Assembly: GCF_937874145.1 (NCBI RefSeq)
Contig: NZ_CALNBI010000301.1
Coordinates: forward strand, 1-26,359
DNA: 26,359 nt
Reading direction: 5' to 3'
Source: an uncultured Chitinophaga sp.
Lineage (GTDB): Bacteria > Bacteroidota > Bacteroidia > Chitinophagales > Chitinophagaceae
Shown: piece after piece, positions 8,921-16,093 of the stretch
Layout: each line of letters starts with the position of its first letter
How positions within the stretch are numbered: position 1 is the first letter of the stretch
The notes under the pieces: generated by a model
The model's input: only the letters and a program-made list of their open reading frames with translations
Told to the model about the DNA's origin: nothing
The model's database searches: none
Position numbers and translations under genes: made by a program

Positions 8921-10078
8921 TTAATTTATAACATATTTCATCCGCGTACGCGGACCATGCAAAATATTGCCGATAAAGGAATACCGGATAAACAAATGAT
9001 AGGTACCAATCCCGAAGCCGGCCGTAATAAGCAGCACCAGGAAAAAACGAAGCGGCCCGGGAACGGCGGATTGCAAAAACAGGATTTGAAGGCCTGCTAC
9101 CACACCCAGGTGTACCAGGTACAACCAGTACGCTGCATCAGAAATGTACCTCACCGTATCGTTGGGACGGTTCATATATTTCAGGAAAAAGCCCATGCCG
9201 CCGAAAGTGAGCAGCATCGTTTGCAGGGCGGAGCCGGCTTTAACAATGCCCAACGGCAACGTCAAACCCGCCGGCAGCACCGTTACTATAAACAAACCCA
9301 GCGCTATCACCACCCCGGTAACCAACAGCGGGCCGGTACGTTTTGCAATCAGTTCGAGCTGCCCCGCATTCTTATGTATGTAATAGCCGATTACGAAAAA
9401 CAAGCCGTAATACAGCAGGTGGGAAATTTTCGGGAAGATACCGGTGGATACTTCCACCACAGGCCCTTCGAAGAATGCCAGCTGAATACCGGCAAGTACG
9501 AGCACGGCCAGCATCAGCTGCGGAGCCCTTCCGAAGTTAAACGTCAATTTCAACCATGCCGCGGGAACCAGCCGCTGCACGCTCTTGTGGAGGAAGAGCA
9601 GCATACCGGCATAAAAAATCAGCAGGTAGTACAGGAACCACAAATGCGCCATTCCGTTCCAGCGCAACAATTGAGTGCGGAAAAGCGCCCGGGCCTCTTC
9701 ATACGCAAAAGGTTCGGCTATGAAGTATTTATAATAGAGGAAAGGGGCGATGGTAAAGGGAAGAATGAAGACCAGGCTGCCGGCAAACGGCACCGCAATC
9801 CGCTTTATCCTGTGGACAATAAACTTTCTTTCGCCGATTTTCAGATAGAGCATCCTGGCGAAAAAGCCGGCTACCAGGTAGAAAAGCTGCATGCGGAATG
9901 CATGTATCAACCAATAGCTGCCATCATACCAGTAGGAATGAAAGGCATCGTCCGCCGGCCAGGTCGGATTCGGAAAAACCTTGTAGGCGATCGCGGCATG
10001 CAGCACGATGCCAAGCAACATCGCCATGGCGCGCAACGCGTCCAGCCCGTATATTCTTTTATCGTCCTGAATTGTCAC
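8921..10078 (-). CDS. Membrane acyltransferase 3 family protein (OpgC/MdoC-like)
   Basis: The 385-residue product is an integral membrane acyltransferase 3 protein, with about ten hydrophobic segments. The N-terminus YGLDALRAMAMLLGIVLHAA (residues 9-28) carries the conserved Arg and the His at the end of the first helix typical of this superfamily, and the arrangement resembles OpgC/MdoC, which succinylates periplasmic glucans. Other members O-acetylate surface polysaccharides. Here it probably adds an acyl group to the EPS or its lipid-linked repeat unit; the donor and acceptor are not visible. It lies 19 nt after the broken glycosyltransferase and is the last gene of the minus-strand run. 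A second acyltransferase 3 gene is near the start of the same run. Confidence 0.85.
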   Translation of the reverse strand: MTIQDDKRIYGLDALRAMAMLLGIVLHAAIAYKVFPNPTWPADDAFHSYWYDGSYWLIHAFRMQLFYLVAGFFARMLYLKIGERKFIVHRIKRIAVPFAGSLVFILPFTIAPFLYYKYFIAEPFAYEEARALFRTQLLRWNGMAHLWFLYYLLIFYAGMLLFLHKSVQRLVPAAWLKLTFNFGRAPQLMLAVLVLAGIQLAFFEGPVVEVSTGIFPKISHLLYYGLFFVIGYYIHKNAGQLELIAKRTGPLLVTGVVIALGLFIVTVLPAGLTLPLGIVKAGSALQTMLLTFGGMGFFLKYMNRPNDTVRYISDAAYWLYLVHLGVVAGLQILFLQSAVPGPLRFFLVLLITAGFGIGTYHLFIRYSFIGNILHGPRTRMKYVIN

Positions 10079-10097
10079 CTTGTAATGTTATTAAGAC

Positions 10098-11272
10098 TTA
10101 GACAATACTACGTTTGGCCTTATCCCACATGGCAGACTGGCTTTTCGAAATAAACCGCGCAAAGCCCTGGAAAACGGCCACGTTCATAAACACGAAGTAA
10201 AAAGGTATATAGAACAGGCGGCTTTTAGTTTGCTTAAGGGCCTGCAGGTAGCCGGTCAGGGCCATCCCATAAAAAAGTACCTGCCCGATTAACACCAGTG
10301 AATAAAAAAACGGCGCCCCGGCGATGACCAGCACAAAGTTGCAAAGGAGGAGAACCGGCATGCTCAGCGGGCAAAGCGTCCACCGCAGCACCCGGTGGGA
10401 TATATACTGGAACGACAGGAGCGGGTATTTGAAAACGTTCAGCAATTCGCTGAGCAGCAAAATCGACTGAAAACCTCCCGCGCTGATGCGTACTTTCCGT
10501 TTATGTTCTTCCGTGATGGAAAATGATGGCGCTTCCATCGCATATGCATCGGGAGCATACGCAATACGGTAGCCTTTTATGTTAATGCGGAGGGAAATGA
10601 CAAAATCATCCAGGATGACTTTCTCCTCCACGGGCTGGTACAGTTCCGTTCTGACAGAGAATAATTCCCCGGCGGCGCCTACAACGGAATATAGCTCGGC
10701 GTCCAGTTTCTTGAGGAAAGATTCATATTTCCAGTAAATGCCCTCCGTACCGGCCGCGTTGGCATCCCCTTGCGGAATTACTCTTTTTTCTCCGGCTACG
10801 CCTCCGGTTAGGGGATCAGCATAGTGTTTTACAATGTTGCGGACCGCCTGGTCGTTCAGGAGGGTGTTGGCATCGCAGAAAATCACGAATGGTGTTTGCA
10901 CGTATTTCATCGCCCGGTTGAGAGCGGCCGTTTTACCCGCGCGCTGGGATTCGTGCAGCAGCCGATACGGGGCGATTCCCGGATAATGTCAGGCGTGCCG
11001 TCGTCGGACCCGTCGGTGATGAAAATAATGGCCAGTTTGTCTTCCGGGTAGTCCAGCGCCAGGCAGTTGCCGATTTTCTCCCGGATAAAATCCGCTTCGT
11101 TGTACGCCGCAACCAATAAAGTTACGGCGGGGGTATAGTCTTGCTGCGTATCGGCTTTTTTTGAAAAGGCGCGTTTGATACGTGTCAATATGACCAGCAG
11201 TATCCCGTATCCCAGGTAATTGTAAAACAGGATAAAGAGACTAATGTAAAACAGGATGTAAAAAAAGGCCAT
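10098..11272 (-). pseudogene. Family 2 glycosyltransferase broken by a frameshift
   Basis: Two consecutive frames together make one membrane GT2. The first (10907-11272, 121 codons) has an N-terminal membrane helix, LLVAAYNE and the nucleotide-binding ITDGSDDGT segment. The second (10098-10910, 270 codons) has FCDANTLLN (DxD-like), the acceptor-site ILDDFVISLRI, KRKVRISAGG (like the R/QxxRW site) and four or so C-terminal helices. The downstream frame stays readable upstream of its ATG as YPGIAPYRLLHESQRAGK and then KTAALNRAM, which is family-like. The break therefore lies at 10974-10990, and the ATGA overlap at 10907-10910 is not a true gene boundary. All catalytic motifs survive, so a recent mutation, sequencing error or assembly error are all possible. 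The gene sits between the subunit 3 gene (11-nt gap) and the acyltransferase gene (19-nt gap). Confidence 0.8.
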
Positions 11273-11283
11273 ATCGGTATTTT

Positions 11284-11859
11284 TTAGCTTGTGGCCCAGC
11301 TTTTCTGCCCGGCCGCCAATGGAATCCTGCCACGGTAAACGCCGGGCAAATAATCGTACTGGAGGCCGCGTGTAGCGCCTTGGCGGGAAGTGCAGTAGCT
11401 GATGACCGTATACTTTTTCAGGGTCTGGAAAAAGGCGGGGCCGATGAGTTTGTTCATGGCTTTATCGCGCAGGCTTTTCCCGGTGCGGTCGCGGATTTCA
11501 AAATGTGCGGTCACGGCATCTTTTTCTGTCTCGCTGCAATCCATGTAGGGTTTCCCGAACCGGGAGCGGGCGTAATCTTGCACATCGGCGAGCCCGGTCA
11601 GAAAACGGTTCTGCGCGTTGCGGGGCGTGCATTCCCTGACAAGGCGGATGATCATCTCGCCTGCGCCTGCGCTTTTGGCGCCGGGCGTATCTGTTTCGGG
11701 GATGATCGTTTCGGCCAGTTCTTCGATCATTGGCTTGAATCCGTCCAGTTCTTCAAGTGCGGGTTTACGATAGTATCTGAACCAGGTAAAGCCCGCGCCG
11801 GCCGCCAATCCGGCGCCGCTGAGCAACAGCAGGCGCCCTATGGCTTTGCGTCTGTTCAT
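11284..11859 (-). CDS. Gluconate 2-dehydrogenase subunit 3-like protein with Tat-type signal
   Basis: This 191-residue protein matches the small (gamma) subunit of gluconate/sorbitol/FAD-glucose dehydrogenases. The N-terminus NRRKAIGRLLLLSGAGLAAG is a twin-arginine-like signal (RR at residues 3-4 followed by a hydrophobic stretch). The segment ELAETIIPETDTPGAKSAGA, just after it, is the family signature. In known complexes this subunit carries the catalytic GMC subunit out through Tat and is needed for its maturation. Its likely partner is the GMC gene at 42-1739, which is unusual because the pair is normally adjacent. The start codon overlaps the stop of the upstream esterase gene (ATGA, 11856-11859), suggesting translational coupling. 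Confidence 0.85.
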   Translation of the reverse strand: MNRRKAIGRLLLLSGAGLAAGAGFTWFRYYRKPALEELDGFKPMIEELAETIIPETDTPGAKSAGAGEMIIRLVRECTPRNAQNRFLTGLADVQDYARSRFGKPYMDCSETEKDAVTAHFEIRDRTGKSLRDKAMNKLIGPAFFQTLKKYTVISYCTSRQGATRGLQYDYLPGVYRGRIPLAAGQKSWATS

Positions 11860-12656
11860 TTGGTTCTCGGTTTGATTGCGTATGTTTTCTTATACTGAAT
11901 TAGCCATTCATAAATATTCATACCATTCTCACGATACTTCGGGGTGTAGAACGAGCTCCAGCAACAGTGGGCGCCGGGGTACAGGGTGAGCTTGGTCAGC
12001 CCTTTTCCGTACCTGGCGGTACTATCCATATTGCGGCGGATGTTTTCCCTGAAATAATCGTCCTGCGTACCTACAAAATACCAGGTATGAATATTATTGT
12101 CGGCCACCAGTTTGAACCGCTTTTCATAAGGCGGATCCAGGCTGGCGGGCGACATGGTAACACATGCTGCGATACGGGCACTCAGCTCCCTGTCATGCGT
12201 CTTGGCCGATTCTACCGACCATCCGCCGGCGCTGTAGCCGGTCAGATAAATCCGGGTCGTATCAACCGGGTATCGCCTGATGATATCGCTCAGCATGGCG
12301 TTAACGTTCTGGGGAGGGGTCGACCAGCCTTCTTCCAGCGGCGCCACTACGATGAATTTATATAGCTTTCCGTCTGCTTTGCTGACGGCTTCTATTTTCT
12401 TCCCTAGTTTGATCTGTTTGGCAACGCCTTCCCGGAAAATCTTTGCAGGGTCTGTACCGGCAATGCTTTTGCCATGAAAGGCCATGAGCAGGGGATATCT
12501 TTCTCCCGGTTTCATGTCTTCCGGCAAATAAATCAATGCCTGCCTGGTCTGCCACTGCGTCACCCTGATTTCTATCTTTTTCATCGGTGCATACGGCCCA
12601 TCCTGTAGTGCTGTAGTCAGCGTCATCACCAACGCCAGCACATTGCCTAACATCAT
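11856..12656 (-). CDS. Secreted alpha/beta-hydrolase esterase (PHB depolymerase-like)
   Basis: The 266-residue product is an alpha/beta-hydrolase with an N-terminal hydrophobic signal (about residues 1-19), an oxyanion-hole segment MAFHG (58-62), nucleophile motif GYSAGG with Ser142, a candidate acid at Asp199/Asp200, and His230 in the GAHCCW segment. Together these make a complete Ser-Asp-His triad. It is related in layout to the N-terminal domain of the giant secreted protein. In an EPS operon an esterase of this kind could remove acyl groups from the polymer, but feruloyl, acetyl and polyester substrates are all possible. It is 37 nt downstream of the TolC-like gene and overlaps the subunit 3 gene by 4 nt. 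Confidence 0.8.
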   Translation of the reverse strand: MMLGNVLALVMTLTTALQDGPYAPMKKIEIRVTQWQTRQALIYLPEDMKPGERYPLLMAFHGKSIAGTDPAKIFREGVAKQIKLGKKIEAVSKADGKLYKFIVVAPLEEGWSTPPQNVNAMLSDIIRRYPVDTTRIYLTGYSAGGWSVESAKTHDRELSARIAACVTMSPASLDPPYEKRFKLVADNNIHTWYFVGTQDDYFRENIRRNMDSTARYGKGLTKLTLYPGAHCCWSSFYTPKYRENGMNIYEWLIQYKKTYAIKPRTK

Positions 12657-12693
12657 AATCGGACGATTGTGGTTTAAGAAGAATAACGGTGGA

Positions 12694-13428
12694 TTACAGC
12701 ATGAGCATCACCTGCTCCAGGGTAGTGCCGACCATACCTTCCAGTTTGAGTTTGGCCTGGCGAAGGTCTTTCTCCAACATTACTTTCTTCGCCATCTCAG
12801 CATTGTAGAGGCGGTATGATTCTTTGTACATCTGCAGCGGCATGGTATCGTCCCCGGCGCGGAATTTCTCTTCCGCCTGGGTATGCTGCTGGAGGGCGTC
12901 TTCCAGCACGGGCAGGTGCAGCTCGAACAATTGCTTCGCGGCAGCATATTCCTCGTACTGCTGGAGTACGAGCGCCTTTGCACTCAGTGCTTCACCCTGT
13001 TCCTGCGTTTCGAGGAGTTTTTTCTCGGCGCGGGTCCGTTTTACATCATTGGGGATCTTGATCAGGTTGCCGATCGGCAGCAACACGCCAAAGTTGTAAC
13101 GGGGATAGAATGTCTGGAAATTGGCATTGCCGTTATTGTTTCCCTTGATGGTGAATTCGTTCAGGTTGCCTGCTGCGGTAAAGTGGTTCAGCCATTGAGA
13201 TCCTGCGATGTTGGTTTCGTATTTGTTGATCTGTTTGCGCACTGCGTATTGCTGCATATCAGGATGGGTCATTGCCAGCTCCACCAGCTTGGCTTTGAAA
13301 CGTGCAACCGTAGACGGGTCGGCAGGAAGCTTTAATAGTACGGATGTATCCTTCTTCTGTACCTGTGCCTGCGTGGTAAAGGTGAGTGCAAGAGCAACAA
13401 CGACCAAGGAAATACATTTCATGTTCAT
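12694..13428 (-). CDS. Half-length TolC-like outer membrane efflux protein
   Basis: The 244-residue protein has a lipoprotein-free signal peptide (cleavage likely after Ala21) and one outer-membrane-efflux repeat: a beta-like segment around YNFGVLLPIGNLIKIPNDV followed by a long charged helical region (about 120-235) rich in Glu, Gln and Leu heptads. TolC-family proteins are usually 400-480 residues with two such repeats; this one has only one. No frameshift remnant is visible: the upstream gene ends 4 nt before it, and the downstream gap is 37 nt with no further similarity. Its place between polymerase and esterase genes suggests a role in polymer export or periplasmic assembly. The function is inferred. 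Confidence 0.7.
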   Translation of the reverse strand: MNMKCISLVVVALALTFTTQAQVQKKDTSVLLKLPADPSTVARFKAKLVELAMTHPDMQQYAVRKQINKYETNIAGSQWLNHFTAAGNLNEFTIKGNNNGNANFQTFYPRYNFGVLLPIGNLIKIPNDVKRTRAEKKLLETQEQGEALSAKALVLQQYEEYAAAKQLFELHLPVLEDALQQHTQAEEKFRAGDDTMPLQMYKESYRLYNAEMAKKVMLEKDLRQAKLKLEGMVGTTLEQVMLML

Positions 13429-13432
13429 AAAT

Positions 13433-14860
13433 TTAAGTGTATAAGTATTTTATTTTCAGTAGTATAGCAGTAAACGCATTGAGCATGATGGCAGATTCCA
13501 CCAGCGTGGATGCGTCCTGCGTGTATTGGGCCAAAGACATTTCAAAGACGGCGGCTGCTATGCCGATCATCAATAGTTTATCCAGTTCGTTCCTTAGTTT
13601 GAAAAAGTTGCTGACTGCGATCTGGATGAGGAAATAAAAATTCGCTACCATAAGGATAAGCCCGAGCCAGCCGGTTTCCAGTACGCCGCGGAGGTACCCG
13701 TTATCGGTCTGTAAATTGGCCAGCGGGTGCCCCCGGTGGAAAATCAGCGCATTGCCGCCGGTGGTCATCACACCGCCGCCGAAAGGGTGGGAGTAGATAT
13801 ATGGCTGCGCCACGGCTCGGTTCCGGTCGCGCACATTCACCGATTCATCCTGCTTCCCGAGAAAAGCCGTACGCACCCGGATGATGGTAGGGTTGCCGTG
13901 GAATGGACCGAACAGGATTACCATCGCCACGAAACCAAAACCCATGGCAACCAGGATTGTATTCCGCTTCTGCAGGTTCGCGATAAAAAACAACATAAGG
14001 CCTACCGGCAACATCACATATCCAGTACGGGTGCCGGAATAGCCCAGCGCCAGCAAGTGAAATATAATCACGAGCAGTAAGACGGCTTTCTTCGGCAGGC
14101 TCATGGTTTTGATACTGGCCGTCATCAGGATCAGGCAGATCACGATATTGCAGGCCATGATGATCCCGAAAGCCGCCGCATCCGACATGAAGGAAAATAT
14201 ACGGATGCCGGAAAGAATGATCGTCGTATTGAACAGCTTCGGGTACTTGGCCATATACGCCTTTTCAAAAGGCATGAGCCCGAACCACTGCTGCATGCAG
14301 GCATACAGCGCCGCTGCGGTACACAGCGCGATCCAGAATTTGAAGAACGTATGCACGTCTTTCATGTTGTTGAATACGTTCAGCGCCAGCAACAGGAAAA
14401 GCACGTTCCGCATGATCACCCGCATGAAAATCGCCCAGCCGGTGGGATTGAAGCCATAAGGATTCGCAACCTGCAGAATGATCACCAGCAAATACAGATA
14501 GGTGGTAACCAGCAGCGGGTCTTTCAGGAAATTCACTTTCCTGAAGGTAGGATCTCCGCGGGTCAGCAGGCAACCCAGCAACGCACAGAGCAGCAATCCG
14601 TCCATCACCACACCCGTACTCATCTCCGAACCGGACAGCCGCTCCAGCATAGGCAATATCATGGTGATGCCTATGTAGATGTAAAAGCCAAGTTTGTAAT
14701 ACATTACGCACAGGATGCAGGTAGACAGCCCCAATATCCCCACAACCACCATCACGGACAGTTTGTAGTCGGAAGCGGCAATGTATGCAATAGCCGGAAT
14801 TAACAGGAGCCAGAGCAGGACAATCAGCCAGGTGCGTTTATTTTTATCTAGTGCGAACAT
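13433..14860 (-). CDS. O-antigen ligase/polymerase (Wzy/WaaL-like) membrane protein
   Basis: This 475-residue polytopic protein has about ten to twelve hydrophobic segments and the Wzy_C/O-antigen ligase signature. It shows TRTG (277-280) at the end of a helix and a large periplasmic loop carrying SHPFGGG (357-363), HRGHPL (375-380), DNGYLRGVLETGWLGL (386-401). The Arg and His residues of this loop are the family's catalytic region for polymerising or ligating undecaprenyl-linked glycans. Together with the Wzz-like protein upstream it points to a Wzy-dependent pathway. The start codon is 3 nt after the stop of the 37-residue microprotein gene, and the stop is 4 nt before the TolC-like gene, so co-translation is likely. 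Confidence 0.88.
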   Translation of the reverse strand: MFALDKNKRTWLIVLLWLLLIPAIAYIAASDYKLSVMVVVGILGLSTCILCVMYYKLGFYIYIGITMILPMLERLSGSEMSTGVVMDGLLLCALLGCLLTRGDPTFRKVNFLKDPLLVTTYLYLLVIILQVANPYGFNPTGWAIFMRVIMRNVLFLLLALNVFNNMKDVHTFFKFWIALCTAAALYACMQQWFGLMPFEKAYMAKYPKLFNTTIILSGIRIFSFMSDAAAFGIIMACNIVICLILMTASIKTMSLPKKAVLLLVIIFHLLALGYSGTRTGYVMLPVGLMLFFIANLQKRNTILVAMGFGFVAMVILFGPFHGNPTIIRVRTAFLGKQDESVNVRDRNRAVAQPYIYSHPFGGGVMTTGGNALIFHRGHPLANLQTDNGYLRGVLETGWLGLILMVANFYFLIQIAVSNFFKLRNELDKLLMIGIAAAVFEMSLAQYTQDASTLVESAIMLNAFTAILLKIKYLYT

Positions 14861-14863
14861 TTC

Positions 14864-14977
14864 TTAACCAAAAACCGTTTTAAGCGCCAGGAACAGCAGC
14901 ACTGCTGCTACAAAAAGCATGAGAAGCGTCTTATGCAAAGCTTCGCTGATAATTTTCTTTTCCACTTTCTTCCTCAT
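14864..14977 (-). CDS. 37-residue single-pass membrane microprotein, unknown function
   Basis: A short gene fills the gap between the acyltransferase and polymerase genes. It encodes 37 residues: a basic N-terminus (MRKKVEKKIISEALHK) followed by one hydrophobic helix (LLMLFVAAVLLFLAL) and a short tail ending VFG. Its ATG overlaps the acyltransferase stop codon (ATGA at 14974-14977), and its TAA is 3 nt from the polymerase ATG. Both arrangements are those of real translationally coupled genes. The basic end followed by a helix predicts an N-in inner membrane protein. It may be a small partner of the polymerase, the acyltransferase or the co-polymerase. I recognise no family. Confidence 0.7.
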   Translation of the reverse strand: MRKKVEKKIISEALHKTLLMLFVAAVLLFLALKTVFG

Positions 14978-16074
14978 AAGGCGAACATATTATTGACCGG
15001 CATTTTCTTCCCGCCGTTCTTGGGTGTTGCTTCCTTAAAGGGACCTTTAAACATATATTCCATACCCACACGCTGCATCAACCGGTAAACAACGATCGAG
15101 AGGTAAATCCCCGAGACTACGAGAATAAATGCGCTGAGCGGAACATTTGCCGTAACACCGATCTGGATTAGCAACATACGTAACAGGAATACGATACTGA
15201 CGTGCAACAGGTAGATATAAAGCGAATAATGCCCGATCGTTCTCAGGAAACCCAGTTTCCCGTGCTTCCCAAGCAACATGGAAGCCATAATCACCACTAT
15301 ACCGCCTACAATCGCAAGCACCGAAAAGAGGTAAATGTTCATGTCCTGGTGCTGCATGCAGTAATACTGTACCCCGACAAACACCGGCAGGAGCACCAAT
15401 AATCCCGGGAGGGAGGCCAGGCGCTCCTGGATATTTTCCCGGAAGAAATAAGGCGCAGCGATATGGCCGCAGGCAAAATAAATGTAGTAGACCAGGATGT
15501 CGGTAATTGTGCTGATATCCCCGGCAAAGTCTTTAAGCCCCAGGAAAACGACCCCGATCGCCAGCTGCATCCATGGGCGGAGCTTCAGCACCTTGTCTGC
15601 AAACAAATAGAGGACAGACACATTAAATAACGCCAGCAGGTACCATAGCTGCAGCATACTTCGCGGATGTATCAATATGTCCACAAAATTGCCGATCCCC
15701 CTTTTCGCGTTTGTATATTCTGAAAAAAGCAGCTGCAGCGTTAACTGCAGGACTGCCCACAACAGGTAGGGATAAAGCAGGGTGTTGACTTTCGAAAGCA
15801 GGAAATTATCGGCTCCCTTGCGCTGAACGCTGCCGGCGAAGAAAAGTCCCGATAAAAAGAAGAAAAGCGGCATCCGGAATCCATAGAGCAACTCATTGGC
15901 GTCCATAAGCGCGGGTGTGATTTCAATGCCACGGTAAAGCAGGCCATAAATCACATGACGGTAAACAACAAATATGATGGCGATACCCTTGGCGTAGTCT
16001 ACCCACGGATATCTGCCCGCCCTGGGGGCGGATAGTGAGAAAATGGAGCGAAATGTTTCATTTGTCGTTTTCAT
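14974..16074 (-). CDS. Membrane acyltransferase 3 family protein (EPS acyltransferase)
   Basis: An integral membrane acyltransferase of the acyltransferase 3 superfamily, 366 residues from the start chosen here. The segment PWVDYAKGIAIIFVVYRHVI near the N-terminus has the conserved Asp/Lys and the Arg-His at the end of helix 1; MPLFFFLSGLFF follows in helix 2, then about eight more helices. It probably O-acylates the EPS repeat unit across the inner membrane. The frame opens at 16116 (380 residues), but the extra 14 residues start inside the upstream gene and read mainly through its end and the spacer. The ATG at 16072-16074 gives the usual family N-terminus, so I prefer it. The gene ends in an ATGA overlap with the microprotein gene. 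Confidence 0.85.
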   Translation of the reverse strand: MKTTNETFRSIFSLSAPRAGRYPWVDYAKGIAIIFVVYRHVIYGLLYRGIEITPALMDANELLYGFRMPLFFFLSGLFFAGSVQRKGADNFLLSKVNTLLYPYLLWAVLQLTLQLLFSEYTNAKRGIGNFVDILIHPRSMLQLWYLLALFNVSVLYLFADKVLKLRPWMQLAIGVVFLGLKDFAGDISTITDILVYYIYFACGHIAAPYFFRENIQERLASLPGLLVLLPVFVGVQYYCMQHQDMNIYLFSVLAIVGGIVVIMASMLLGKHGKLGFLRTIGHYSLYIYLLHVSIVFLLRMLLIQIGVTANVPLSAFILVVSGIYLSIVVYRLMQRVGMEYMFKGPFKEATPKNGGKKMPVNNMFAL

Positions 16075-16093
16075 TTTTTTGGGTGGGGTTAAA

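Noticed and set aside
8941..8954. Perfect 14-bp palindrome TCCGCGTACGCGGA
   Set aside because: It lies within the last codons of the acyltransferase gene (GPRTR), has no T run, and is easily explained by Arg codons.
10907..10910. ATGA overlap suggesting two separate coupled genes in the glycosyltransferase
   Set aside because: Family-like sequence continues upstream of this ATG in the same frame, so the ATG is an internal Met and the true break is at 10974-10990.
10974..10990. Programmed -1 ribosomal frameshift in the glycosyltransferase
   Set aside because: There is no slippery heptamer of the X XXY YYZ kind at the junction, and the repeat-collapse explanation accounts for the doubly readable segment.
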